The notes under the pieces: generated by a model
What the model saw: the letters and a program-made list of their open reading frames with translations, nothing else
What the model was told of the DNA's origin: nothing
Database searches by the model: none
In this document: in pieces, positions 1 through 11,936 of the stretch
Layout: each line of letters opens with the position of its first letter
How positions within the stretch are numbered: the stretch's first letter is position 1
Program-made: the position numbers and the translations under genes
Assembly: GCF_904849725.1 (NCBI RefSeq)
Contig: NC_058522.1
Span: 437,625,529 to 437,689,528 of the forward strand
Origin: Hordeum vulgare subsp. vulgare
Lineage: Eukaryota; Streptophyta; Magnoliopsida; Poales; Poaceae
Direction of reading: 5' to 3'
DNA length: 64,000 nucleotides

Positions 1-974
1 CCAACCTATACATGCGTGACTTTTGGGCCTTGTAACTTGTAGCTGGCTGTTGTTGCGTGTGTGACAAATGTGCCTTACACTTACAGCTGGGCGATGGTCG
101 TCTTGTCACCCTGTCAGTTAGACGGTGTATGGTTGGCACGTGTTGTTTGATTGCTTTCAACTTCTCTTGTTGTAATGTTTCTTTTGTTCAAGTGACTTCA
201 GTTGCCCCTACAGACAATACTTGTGGTGTATTGGAGTGAGTGTGATGGAAAAAATATTTTTAGCACACGAACAACTCCACCCCACTCCTTTGATGCTAGT
301 ACACCACTTGTGTACTGACTACCGGTTAGTGCTCAATTGATGCTTTTAGTTGGAATACTATAATCTTCATGAGAACAAGTATTGACGTCAACTTCTTAAT
401 TGTATATGATCAATTTAAAATGTGCATGTATGGTCATTGGGTCATCCTAAAATCAGCGTCTTATTTGGTTAATATGGTATTTACCAAAACCATCTCGAAA
501 TAGTTTGATAATTATCAAAACCAAACCATATGTTGTTCCATCTCGTATTTGCCGAAAAATATCTATTTATCATTTTCATTAAAGAACTTCATGTTTACAT
601 GTGGGCCCTATATGTTAAGGTAATGGTCATATACTCATGCAATTAATTTTAGTCTTTTCATTTCCCTACCATATAATAGACTTGTAACACTATGGATCGA
701 CACATGATTATGTGTTACTTTCACTATAGTATGTAATACACTCCCGTCAACATATATTATTATGTTACTGTGGTAATATATGTGTAACACATTAGCTCCA
801 ACACATATTTATGTGTTACTTGATCAATATTGTTGTAAAACATTTTCTGGCATATATTGTATGTGTTACTTTCGGTCTTTGCAACACAAATCATGTGTTA
901 CTGGATTTTTGTTTGTAACATGTTTTACTATGTGTTACATGATTGTGTTACCAAAGCTCTGTTTTGTTGTAGTG
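1..974. mobile_element. CACTA transposon, terminal segment running off the left edge
   Basis: The right end at about 960-974 reads tctgttttgttgtagtg on the plus strand. Its reverse complement starts CACTACAACAAAAC, the form of a CACTA terminal inverted repeat. Just inside it (700-957) are dense short subterminal repeats, as expected for transposase binding in CACTA elements. The opposite end lies outside the window. No transposase-like frame is visible in the segment; the short frames here are not convincing. The element ends directly against the repeat unit starting at 975, so it probably inserted there. Family name not assigned. Confidence 0.6.
700..957. repeat. CACTA subterminal repeats (atgtgttac / gtaacacat)
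   Basis: About eight copies of a 9-10 bp motif, mostly tatgtgttac with some inverted copies (for example tgtgtaacac near 782), are spaced every 20-50 bp. Clustering of short repeats in both orientations next to a CACTA end is typical of the subterminal region of these transposons. Confidence 0.55.
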
Positions 975-1094
975 TCAACACACGAAGGGTAATGGATGCA
1001 AGAGTCCACGGAGGGCTCCACCCACAAGGGGTCCACGAAGAAGCGGCCTTCTCCATTCCACCATGGCTTACATCCACACAGGACTGGCCTCACT
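975..1094. mobile_element. Left piece of a split Triticeae repeat unit (CACTA-associated)
   Basis: This 120-bp stretch is clearly similar to 29965-30080 (shared blocks such as gagtccacggagggctc and ggactggcctcact). It is a fragment of one repeat interrupted by the Sabrina-like complex that starts at 1095. The last five bases (tcact, 1090-1094) resemble the first five bases after the complex (tctct, 29662-29666), as expected for a target-site duplication with one mismatch. The right half continues from 29667. I recall this unit as common in Triticeae CACTA derivatives, but that assignment is from memory. Confidence 0.5.
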
Positions 1095-1464
1095 TGATAT
1101 GTGTCAAACATATCTATATTTTTTTATTATTCCATGCTTTTATATTATCATTCTTGGATGTTTTATGATCATTTTATAGAACCTATATATCATTTTCTGG
1201 GACTAACCTATTGACATAGTGCCTAGTGCTAGTTGCTGATTTTTGTTTTTTTTCCTTTGCACAAAATCCATATGAGATGAGGTCCAATTGCCACAAACTT
1301 TACGGAGATTTTTTTGGACCAGAAGGAAACTTGAGAACCAATAATGAGCAACACACGAGGCTGAAGGGCCCCACTAGACATCAGGGCGCGCTAGAGGCCC
1401 CTAACGTGGCATGGTGTCTAGTGGGGCCCTCGGGCACCTCCTGCACCACCAGTGAGCTCTATAA
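1095..1464 (+). repeat. LTR1 of the Sabrina-like complex, 3'-truncated
   Basis: This diverged copy of the first 370 bp of the LTR (start TGATATGTGTC) can be aligned with 2140-2510 and 21171-21530. It stops inside the ...gagctctataaat segment and joins an internal-region sequence at about 1462-1467. The junction shares the short tract aaat with both partners, suggesting a microhomology-mediated deletion. Confidence 0.55.
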
Positions 1465-2139
1465 ATTATTATTTAATGTTGTCAAATAATAAATTCCTTG
1501 GGAAGTGTTGCTATGGATGGTACCCGGGGTACGGCTAGCCGTGGAATGTGAAAGAATGGTGGAAAAAGGAATAAATTTTATTTTCAGTTTGAGAACCACC
1601 TATAATTTGTTTAGCATGGAGGATATTGGAAACTCTAAGTCATTCTCGTTGATAGGAAAAGCATGCCACCTAATTTTTTATCTCTAAGTTTTTCACTCTG
1701 AGCTCTGGCACCTCTACAAATCCCTCCTTCCCTCTATTAAGGTCCTATCTATTTACTTTATGCCATTTTTATTTTTGAATTTGAGTCTCCATCTTCTCTC
1801 ATAAAGCACCAAATAAGGAACACCATTATCATACTTGAGCATTGAATGTAGTTAATATTTGAGTGTGCTGCATGAATGGATCAATGATAGAGCATGATGG
1901 GCTAGGGATAACGTTCTTTAGCGTTGATATTTTGAAAGACTTCGTTGCTTGTTTATATGCTTGAGTATTGAAATTTTCATGTCAAACTATAGACTATTGA
2001 TTTGCATCATCTACAAATCCATATGTCCATGACGAAAGAAAAAGAATATGATGAACATGTGAGTCAGCATTCCACATCACAAATTCTATTTTTATCTTTT
2101 ACCTACTCGAGGATGAGGATGAATTAAGCTTGGGGATGC
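1465..2139 (+). mobile_element. 3' internal fragment of Sabrina-like element
   Basis: This segment is collinear with 20515-21170 (shared blocks such as aaattattatttaatgttg and gagcatgatgggctaggg). It ends in the polypurine tract AAGCTTGGGGAT (2126-2137) just before LTR2. It is non-coding. Everything upstream in the internal region has been lost at the junction with LTR1. Confidence 0.6.
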
Positions 2140-5100
2140 CGATACGTCTCCAAGGTATCCCTATTTTTTGATTGTTCCATGCTGTTATACTATAATGCTT
2201 GGATGTTTCATTATCATTTTATAGCAACTTTATGTCATTTTTTGGGACTAACCTGTTGACATAGTGCCTAGTGCCAGTTGCTGTTTTTTGCTTCTTTTCC
2301 TTTGCAGAAAATCCATATCCGATGAGGTCCAATTGCCCTGAATCTTTATGGAGAAATTTTGGACTAGAAGGAAACTTGAGAATCAAGAATGAGGAGCAGA
2401 CGAGGCCCAGGGAGGCCACTAGACATGAGGAGTGCCAGAGGCCCCTCGCAGGACCTGTTGTCTTGTCGGGCCTTCGGACACCTCCTCCACCACCTGTGAG
2501 CTCTATAAATACCCCAATATTTAGAAAACCCTAGAGGAGTCGGCGAAAAATCATTCCAGCCGCCGCAAGTTTCCGAGCCACGAAATCTAATCTAGAGCCC
2601 GTTCCGGAGAGGAACACGATCACGAGGGGATCAACATCCTCATTGGTACTCCTCCGATGATGCGTGAGTAGTTCATATCACACCTACGGGTCCGTAGGCC
2701 GTAGCTAGATGGATTTCTCTTTTGTTTTGTTTCTCAATACAATGGTCTCTTGGTGATTCATATGATGTAACTCTTTCTTTTGCGGTGTGTTTGTTGGGAT
2801 CCAATGAATTGTGAGTTTATGATCACATCAACAAAAACATATTCATGCTTCATTAGTAAAGCCTCAATCTCAGTATTTCTTCTCCAATATTTGGTTGTTG
2901 TGTGGCCAATTTGATCTTTTATCTGGCAATGGGAAGAGATGCTGTGTGATGGGTTCGATCTTGTGGTGCTCAATTTCAGTGAAAAAAAGAGACATGACAC
3001 ACATGCATCGTTGCTATCAGGGATAAAACGACGGGGTCTATTCCTACACGAATAGATCTTGTCTACATCATGTTATCATTCTTAAGGCATTACTCCGTTT
3101 CTGCATGAACTCAATACACTAGATGCATGCTTGCTACCTCTTGAGCTTGCGTTGGTTTTTCCCTTGAAGAGGAAAGGGTGATGCAGCACAGTAGCAGTAA
3201 GTATTTCCCTCAGTTTGAGAACCAAGGTATCAATCCCGTAGGAGTATCAAGGAAGGTCTCCAAAGTACCTGCGCAAAAACAACCAAACTTGCACCCAACG
3301 CTACAAAGGGGTTGTCAATCCCTTCACGGTTAACTGCAAGATGAGATCTGAAGGCGAAAAGTGCAACAAAGTAAAAGTGTAGAGCTGAAAATATGATGTG
3401 AAGTAGACCCGGGGGCCATAGTGTTCACTACAGTCTTCTCTCAAGATAGGAAATATTATGGTGGGTGAACGAATTACTGTCGAGCAATTGATAGAACCGC
3501 GCAAAGTCATGATGATATGTAAGGCAATTATCATACATATAGGCATCACGTCCGAGACAAGTAGAACGATACTTTCTGCATCTACTACTATTACTCCACA
3601 CATCAACCGCTATCCGACATGCATCTAGTGTATTGAGTTCATAACAAATAGAGTAACGCCTTAAGCAAGATGACATGACGTAGAGTGATAAATTCATGCA
3701 ATAGATATAAACCCCATCTTTTTACCCTTGATGGCAACAACACGATACGTGCCTCGCCACCCCTTCTGTCATTGGGTGAGGACACCGCACGGTATGAACC
3801 CAAAACCAAGCACTTCTCCCATTGCAAGAATTATAGATCAAGTTGGCCAAAAAAACCCACAACTCGAAGATAATTACAAGGATACGAAATCATGCATATA
3901 AGAGATCAGAGGAAACTCAAATAACATTCATAGATAATCTGATCATAAATCCACAATTCATCGGATCTCGACAAACACACCGCAAAAGAAGATTACATCG
4001 GATAGATCTCCATGAAGATCATGGAGAACTTTGTATTGAAGATCCAAGAGAGAGAACAAGCCATCTAGCTACTAGCTATGGACCCGAAGGTCTGTGGTGA
4101 ACTACTCACGCATCATCGGAGAGGCAATGGTGTTGATGAAGAAGCCCTCCGTGTCCGAATCCCCCCTTCGACAAGGCACCAGAACGTGCCCCAGATGGGG
4201 TCTTGCGGAGACAGAAGCTTGCGGCGGTGGAAAAGTATTTTCGTGGCTCTCTCCCGTGGTTTCAGATTTTTAGGGAATTTATAGGCGGAAGAAGTAGGGC
4301 AAGGGAGGCACAGGGGGCCCACAAGCCTGCTAGGCTCGCCCCCCTAGGCCGGGCCTGGGTGGCTTGTGATCTCCTTCGACGTCCCCTACATTGGTTCTCA
4401 AGTTTCCTTCATGTCTTCTGTTATGGGAAAAATCATTCCGCAGGTTTTATTCCGTTTGGACTCCGTTTAATATTCTCCTATGAAAAGGTGAAAAACATGG
4501 AAAAAACAGGAACTGACACTTGGCGCTGAGTTAATAGGTTAGTCCCAAAAAAGATATAAAATAGCATATTGATGCATACAAAATATCCAAAGTTGACAAG
4601 ATAATAACATGGAACCATAAAAAATTATAGATACGTTGGAGACGTATCAATGCTTGTTAGCGATCGATGTGTGGAGTAACAGAAGTAGATGGAGGCAAAA
4701 GTCGGTCTACTTATCTTGGACGTGATGCCTAAATACATGATCATAGTCTTGAATATCGTCATAATTATTTGCTGTTCTATCAATTTCACAAAATTAATTT
4801 GTCTTCCCACCGTTTGCTATTTCTTGAGAGAAGCCACTAGTGAAACCTACGGCCCGCGGGTCTATTTCACATCATCTATTTGCAATATCTACTTTGCTAT
4901 TTGCGTTTCTACTTTATTTGGTCTTTTGTTTTCAGATCTATATTATCAAAAAATCCAAAAATACCTTGCTGCATTCTATTTGCCATCACTCTTATTTGCA
5001 TCTATCAATCTATCCTTACTTTACCCACGAGGGATTGACAACCCCTCCACGCATTGGGTTGCGGGGATATGCTATTTGTGTGGAGGTGCTGCTTACATAG

Positions 5101-5222
5101 TCTTGTGGATCTTCCTACCGGATTGATACCTTGGTTTCTTAACTGAGGGAAATACTTGTCGTTGTTTTTCTACATCACCCTTTAAGCTTGGAGGGAAACC
5201 AATGCATCGACGAGACTAAGCA
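2140..5222 (+). repeat. LTR2 of the Sabrina-like complex (split by a solo LTR)
   Basis: The LTR begins CGATACGTCTCC (first T mutated to C) after a polypurine tract and ends ...gactaagca before the primer site at 5230. Without the nested solo LTR (3132-4649 plus one TSD copy) it is about 1.56 kb. Its 3' part (4655-5222) aligns to LTR3 (29090-29661) with many substitutions, roughly one in seven positions by eye, so these LTRs are old. Confidence 0.65.
3132..4649 (-). mobile_element. Solo LTR of an Athila-type gypsy element, reverse orientation
   Basis: Read on the minus strand it starts TGATACGTCTCCAACGT and ends GAGGTAGCA. It is 1518 bp long and flanked by a perfect 5-bp duplication ATGCT (3127-3131 and 4650-4654). 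The host LTR resumes exactly in register. With no internal sequence, it is the product of recombination between the two LTRs of a former full element. It is related to the LTR pieces at 25812-26577 and, more distantly, 60560-61380. It has no coding capacity. Confidence 0.8.
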
Positions 5223-5229
5223 AGATTTT

Positions 5230-5248
5230 TGGGTGCCGTTTCCGGGGA
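5230..5248 (+). other. Degenerate primer-binding site of Sabrina-like element
   Basis: Eight bases after the LTR2 end, TGGGTGCCGTTTCCGGGGA resembles the Athila-lineage primer site TGGCGCCGTTGCCGGGGA, with one inserted base and substitutions. The intact-looking version is at 23516-23533 in the Athila-type element. Confidence 0.55.
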
Positions 5249-5429
5249 AGATCAAGTCAAGATCTATCAGGTTCCTACACACAAATCTCATCTCCTTGCA
5301 ATTACATTATTTTCCATTTGCCTCTTGTTTTCCTCTCCCTCACTTCACGAAATTTTACCTTTTTGCCTTCTTTCCTTTGTCGTTTTCTCGCCGGATCTCT
5401 TGTTTGCTTGTGTTCTTTCTTGCGTAGAC

Positions 5430-5885
5430 ATGATTACTCAAAGGAAGTATTATGATGTTCCGTATCCAAATATTTTGTTAGAGATTGACAAAAGTACCAA
5501 GGAATACACGACTATGCAATTTGAGTAAAATCAATTTTTTATCGAAGAACTTAAGGAACATTCCATTTTGCTCGATGCTATAACAAAACAATTTGATCAT
5601 GTTAGTAAACAAGTTGCTAATCTCCAATCTCAATATGCTCTTACCGAAAATCTACTAGGAAAGATATCTGACGTGCAAGCTGCGTTACTGAATCAAATGG
5701 CGGCTAAGCCTCAACCTTTGGAGGATAAAGATGATGAAGAGATTAAAACGATTGGTGTTTCTTCTATTGATTCCCTGTTTAGTAATGTTAAAATTAATGA
5801 CGAGGGAACTCAAGAAGTGTCAACTTTATCTAGAGGGCATTCCCATGATTTGGAGGGTGAAAATTTTGTTGAAAATTGTGATTAA
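5430..5885 (+). pseudogene. Gag-like leader ORF of Sabrina-like element (broken)
   Basis: The frame begins MITQRKYYDVPYPNILLE at 5430 and runs to 5885, with an in-frame TAA at 5526-5528. Downstream residues form a helical, coiled-coil-like segment (ITKQFDHVSKQVANLQSQY) followed by an acidic stretch. It sits 180 bp after the primer site, where retroelement gag begins. There is no zinc knuckle and no recognisable capsid domain, so gag is inferred from position. The same frame is used by the protease-like region from 6000, so the two may once have been one polyprotein. Confidence 0.45.
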
Positions 5886-5999
5886 AGTGGGATTGAAGAG
5901 GTCAAAACTTAAGCTCGCGATGCACCAACTATTTCGGATTGCAAAAACTTTAATTTTGATAGGTGCTCTTTGATTAAGTGTATTTTTATGTTGTAATCC

Positions 6000-6581
6000 A
6001 TGATAAATTCACCCAATGCCTATGAACAAAATAAAGCTTTTACTAAACATATTTCGGAGGCGGTAATAAAAGCTTTAGAAGAAAAGTTAGAGCTAGAGAT
6101 TTCAGTTCCTATAAATATAGATGATGAATGGGAACCCACCATTAAGATCAAAATCAAGAATTTTGAGTTCTATGCTTTATGTAATTTGGGTCCTAGTGTT
6201 TCCACAATTCCAAAATCACTTTGTGATGTGCTTGGTCTCACCAATATTGAACAATGTTCTCTCAAATTTCACTTGGCGGATTCAACTATTAAAAAAACTA
6301 TGTGAAGAATTAATGATGTTCTTATTCTTACAAATAGGAATTATGTGTCCATAGATTTTATTCTTCTAGATATTGAGTGCAATCCGTCTTGTCCAATTAT
6401 TCTTGGTAGACCGTTCTTGCGTACTATAGGGGCCATGATTGATATGAAAGAAGGGAATGTTTGATTTCAGTTTCCACTAAGAAAAGTCATGGAACACATC
6501 CCTAGAACTAAAATAAAATTACCTTATGAATCAATCACGAGGGCAACCTATGAATCAATCGCTAAGGATGACATTACTTAA
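6000..6581 (+). pseudogene. Retropepsin-like domain of Sabrina-like element, inactive
   Basis: The frame (MINSPNAYEQNKAF...) reads into an Athila-type aspartic protease. FYALCNLGPSVSTIPKSLC is the active-site segment, where the usual D-[LT]-G-A-S appears as N-L-G-P-S, so the catalytic aspartate is lost. After an in-frame TGA (6303-6305) the same frame continues to the protease C-terminal motif IILGRPFLRTIGAMID, then another TGA near 6462 and the end at 6581. No reverse transcriptase, RNase H or integrase follows; the sequence goes straight into a non-coding 3' region. Truncation, two stops and a missing active-site Asp make it non-functional. Confidence 0.65.
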
Positions 6582-7728
6582 AATCTATGATATATGCCTA
6601 GGTAGGTGCGTAAAACGATAGTGCTTGTTGGGAGGCAACTCAATGAATACAATATATTATCACTTTTGATTTCTGTTATTGAGTGTTTGCATAATTATGC
6701 TACTGTTATTATTATGTTTTTTGTGTTTTATTTAGTGTTTATTCCAAGTAAAGCCTTTGGGATCATGTGGGGTGTTAGTTGTTTTAATCATGTTGAAAAA
6801 TAGAAACTTTTGCGTCGAGTAGAAACAATCCTAAAAAACACAGAAACGTCAAAAGTGTCTCAATGTTTTACACAATATTAATATTCAAATTCCCTAAGTT
6901 TTCGTATGTTTTCAGAATTTTTGTAGTTACAAAAGTATAAGCAAATTTCGAATCTTTAGAGACTATTCCACTTTTAACATATTCCGTTTTCTTTGCGTTA
7001 TGTGCCTATTTTAGTGATTCTATGGTTTATATCGGGGGGCATAAGCCATGGTAAAGTTGGAATACAGTAGGTATAATGCAAAAAGAAAATTGTAATAGGT
7101 TATCAACAGTACCTATCATAAAGTCTGGTTTTCTTATACTAACGGATCTCACAAATTTTTTGTTGAGTTTTGTGTGATTGAACTTTTCAAGTTTTGAGTG
7201 AGATCGTGATGGATGAAGGAATAAGGAGTTATAAAAGCCTAATCTTGGGGATACCCCATGGCACCCCAAGGCAATATCTAAGGAGTACAAAGCAGCTAAG
7301 CTTGGGGATGTCCTCGAAGGCATCCCTCTTTCTTCTAAAAACCATCAATAATTTTACTTGAAGCTATATTTTTATTCGTCAGATATCATGAGTTTTGCTT
7401 GGAAAGTTTTGTATCACTTTGTCTTTTCTTTATTTGCTGGTTAGTTTGTGATCATAAACCTTTCTGGACACACCCGTTTGAGAGAGCCAAATTATGTTAT
7501 GATTTGTTAGAATCGTTCTTTATGCTTCACTTAATTTTTTTGAGCCATGCAATTGCTCAAGTGCTTCACTCATATCTTTCTGAGCACGGTGGTGCTGTTA
7601 TTTTGAGGAAATTTGCTCTCATGATTCACTTAGATTATTTCAGGAGTTGCTAAATTTTTGAACAAATCCTCTCTTGCTTCACTTATATAATTTTTAGAGT
7701 GAAAATTTTAAAGAAACTTGTACTCTCG
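6582..7728 (+). mobile_element. Non-coding internal region of Sabrina-like element, 5' of nested LARD
   Basis: Downstream of the protease remnant the sequence is AT-rich and without a supported gene. It continues after the LARD-like insertion at 19829. The last bases before the insertion (tctcg, 7724-7728) match tctgg (19824-19828) at four of five positions. Confidence 0.5.
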
Positions 7729-10700
7729 TGTCGGGATCCCGATTGTGAGTCATAAGAACCCAGCCTGTAACACATCACATCACTTTGCGGCCTCACGCAT
7801 GGTAAACTCCACGGCTGCCACCTTACCTTGGCCGGGACCATTTGCGTCTTTTGGCTCACGTATATGAATATGTTGCTAGCGTTCAAACGACAAAGAACCC
7901 AGGTCGACATGACTAGTTATAAACCCAAGCGGTACATGCGTACAGGGACAGACATACATAACCCAGCAAGGCAGGTGTCGATCAACAATTGTGTGTAGAC
8001 GAGTCGTAGCAAGCTACAAGGACTCTATTACACCGCGTGACATTTCCCCGAGGGGACTGACACAGCAGCAAAGACGATACACGCCGGTCAATAAATGTGT
8101 CTAGAGCAGTAGCAAGCTACCAAGGCTCGATAGAAGCACAAAGAGGCATTTCCCTGTAAGGAGTACTACTAAAGGCACACAACTAGGTGTCGAATCCCAC
8201 ACATATAATGCATTTCATAACATACACACAATATGCACGATATGTGTAGATACAACATGGCATCACAACAAAACTCTACGACTAAAGCTTTTATTAAGGA
8301 CTCATAAGAACCAACATAGTGTGATATTACAAACAGGGGCCTCGTGACCCATCACTAAAGTCATACAAACATCAAGCGGAAGCAAATCATGTACGGGTAC
8401 AGACATCTAATAAAAGTGGATGGAAGAGCCTGAAAAGCTACTACGACCCTACCAAAGGAGCCAGACCTCTGTCTGGGATTCCCAAGCTATTCCGGTCAAC
8501 ATCGAACACATCGCGTAGAAACCTTTGCTGAGACTAAATTCTTCTCTGCAAAAACATAAATAAAGCAACCGTGAGTACAAAGGTACTCAGCAAGACTTAC
8601 ATCAGAACTATCTACATATGCATCATGTTTCAATGAAAGGATTCTGTGGTTTGATTGCAGCAAGCCAGCTTTGACTCTTGGCTAACCTGTACTACGACTA
8701 CAAGCTCTTTCTTTGAGGTGGGATAGCACACGCGAGTCCACATATTCACCAACCAATACACCACTATGGATTCACTCTCGTCTCCCTACGAGAAAGCCTA
8801 CCATAGCACTCACACTTATCTTGCATGTTTTAGAGTATCCATTTAAATTGTCTATGTACCACGTAATGTTTCCAAGTAGTCCATATCCGAGGACGCGGCT
8901 ATTCGAACAGATTAAATCACCCTGCAGGGGTATACTTGTTCACACATGCTCTCACCACTTAGCACCATATGCACGTCATGCATCTCGGCAACCTTCAAGC
9001 GGAAGCGCTCGCGTGGGTGTCGGCCACGACCGTTAACCACACAAGACCCTAGTCCAGGTTTATCGCCTATTTGAGACTGAACCCGCAAGGAAGTCCGGCC
9101 GAGGTTTCCTCTACGGCCCCAAATGATGTGCACAGGGTTCCCAAGCCCACCATCCGGGTGCCACTTGGTACACCGTGCCACTGTTTATCAACCGCAGAGA
9201 AGCCTACCCCGTCGGGCAGAGCTAAACACGGCCGCCAACACTTTTCCTACAAACACCAGAAACTAGTTGCAAGTCCTGGACAAAGATCTAGGCGATTAAT
9301 AAGCCAAGAGGGTCAATTAAGTATCCCAATGTGTGGTAGTATCTTGTCTTGGATAACATACACAGAACTCAGTTCTTAAGGACGGTCGCAATGAGACAAC
9401 CCACCATGTACTCCTACATGGCCTCTCATCGCTACCTTTACCAAATTGGATTCACACTTTTACTCTCACACTGTAGGACATGATCACAACCATTCCGATT
9501 CATCATCCAGATGGATCAAACCCGACACGACTCTAAGCATAGGAGGCATTGTAAGCAAGCATGGATGAGTAAGCACAACAAGGCTCAAGCAGTTGCTACT
9601 CATGCTAAGTGGTTTCAACTATTTACTATGACAAAATGAGGTCATGCAGAGGAATGGGTTCAACTACTGATAACATGTACAGTTGAATCATGTTTGTCCT
9701 AATGTAGTAAAAGAGAGCAGGAGCGAGAGAGTGGGTTTATATCAATATGCTCAAGGGGGTTTGCTTGCCTGACACGTGTGAAGATAGCATTGAGTCTTCA
9801 TCAATGTCAATGATCACTTCGTCGGAACCATCGTCTACCGGGAGGGAACAACACCGGCAAACAAGATAGGAACAACAATTACTTCACAGAAATGCAACAC
9901 TATGATGCATGATCAAGAAATGGAGATGAAATGTGACAGGGCCAATATAGCTACCATTTCTTAGGTTGAAGCTGGATTTGAATCAGGATTCAAACATCAC
10001 TTCAACAAGGTATTTTCTGGATACCCTTTTAGTTGATTCGACCTGATGCTCAGGTATAACTTGTTTTTAACATGCATGAAGATGGTAATTTGAGGTACTG
10101 GTTTTGCTAGCTCAATGTTTGATCATAGTAATTGAAGTGGAATTCAAATAGGAATCAAATTCCAACTCCAAACTATTTATTAAATTTACCCTATTCATCA
10201 TTTTGCCTATTTGGTGTTGTTAACTTTCTCAAACCAGCATGAAACTACCATGATCAGATTCTTTGGATTTTTCTGATCATTTTTCATATATAAATTATTT
10301 TCATTGGACTTACAGATTATTTTCTATGATTTTTAGAAGTTTTAGGCATTTTATAGAATTTCTTTTATATTAGAAAATCCATTATTGCGTCACAGTGACG
10401 TCTCTGGTCAACAGGGGCTGGGCCAGGTCAAACCTGACCAGTGGGGTCCACTGGTCAGTGACCAGGGGCTAATCCCCGAGTTGACCAGCCCCTAACTTGG
10501 GTTTGACCCACCCCGGGCCCCACTTTCAGCGGCTAGGGGGGGTGTTAGTGGGTTAATTAGGCTGGCCACGTTACACCTCGCCGGAATTTCGCCGGCGACG
10601 ACCAAAACAGTGGCGAGTTCTCGCCGGAGTTGATCAAACTCACGTTACCGACATCGGTTTTGGGCGTGGTTTAGTTCTACGGGTAGCTAGCAAAGCGCCG

Positions 10701-11936
10701 CATCCAAAGGGGAAGGAGCAGGACCAAATGGTCACCGGAATCCACGCCGGCGACGAGGTCTGCGGTGGTTGGGACTCGGGCTTCATCGGGCATGGGGTTG
10801 CGGGGCATAGGGAGTTCGGTTGAAGGGATCAGAAGGTTCCTGGAAGCTCCAGGAGCTCGTTCCCGAGCTCGAACACGTGAGTGGGGCACCACAATGATGG
10901 CGACAACATGGCCGGCGAAGAGAAGCTCTCGGCCATGGTGGGGGACGGCGCTACGTGCGGCAGAGCGAGGGGAAAGAGAGGGGAAAGAAGAAGTGGCTCA
11001 CTGCGATTCCATTTTTGGCATCGGGGAGGTCGGAGAGGCTTGGTGGCAGCAGATCGACAGCGGCGACCGACGGTCGGAGATGGGGAAGATGGTGACGATG
11101 GCGACGACAGGGGGCCTCCGGGCTTGATTCCATTGACGAGGAGGAGCATGGTGTCGAGGCGGGCCTTCTGAGCTTCTCGAAGAGGCGAGGGGAGGCCGCA
11201 GGCTATGGCTACGACGGACGGCGGCTTGGTCATGACGGCTCGGTCGTGGCGAGCAGAGGCGAGGAAGAGAGCAAGGGAGGGAATGGGGGGGCTAGCTCGA
11301 TGGGGACGGCTCTTCTGAGCCTATCCCACTCACCAAGTCGGCGGGGAGGCCAGGCAGGCAGGAGGCGTGGCGCTTTCGCGAGCTCGCCGTCCAGTGCTTC
11401 TCCTCTGCCTTCTGCCAAGAGGTAGAAGCACGGGTGCCCCTGGTGGGTTGGGCCGACCAAGTAGGCGACAGGTAAGACTTTTCTCTCTCATTTTATTTTT
11501 CTGTTTTATTTCTTTTGTATCTGTTACATTTGTGTTTAAGCAAATAAAACAACCCAATTGGTAAAACCCGAAAAATAAATATGGGGTATATTTGGAATAT
11601 TTCCAACCCCATATAATTATTTCAGCATTTTTGAGTGATTTAAAATATTTATAGTTATTTTGTTTTAATATTTTAGTGGCTTTTGTTAATTGTTTAAAAT
11701 GTCATAATTGTTTGAAAACAAAAAATGCATTGCAGAAATGTTCTTTCAACCAATTATAGAAGAATATGAACATTTTTGAAAATCACTTTGGTTCCTTGAA
11801 AAACACTACTATTTGAATTTGTTTTGATAAATGAGTTGCTAGGGTTTTGCTAGTCCAAGTTTGACAACTTTTGGGTTTAACACGATGCATGATGATGATG
11901 CAGCTAATCACAAACAATTATTCCAGGGCTGTGACA
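7729..11936 (-). repeat. 3' LTR (element orientation) of LARD-like element
   Basis: This 4208-bp LTR is collinear with 15700-19823. It holds a GC-rich block (about 10400-11480) producing many overlapping frames, none supported as a gene. It retains 71 bp at 10257-10327 that the other LTR lacks, between two copies of gatt. About 5% of positions differ from the partner in the first 400 bp by eye. Confidence 0.75.

Noticed and set aside
10677..11233. Several overlapping frames of 70-134 codons on both strands in the LARD LTR (also 18563-19120)
   Set aside because: GC-rich LTR sequence produces stop-poor frames in all phases; no domain, and both LTR copies show the same pattern with frame-breaking indels.
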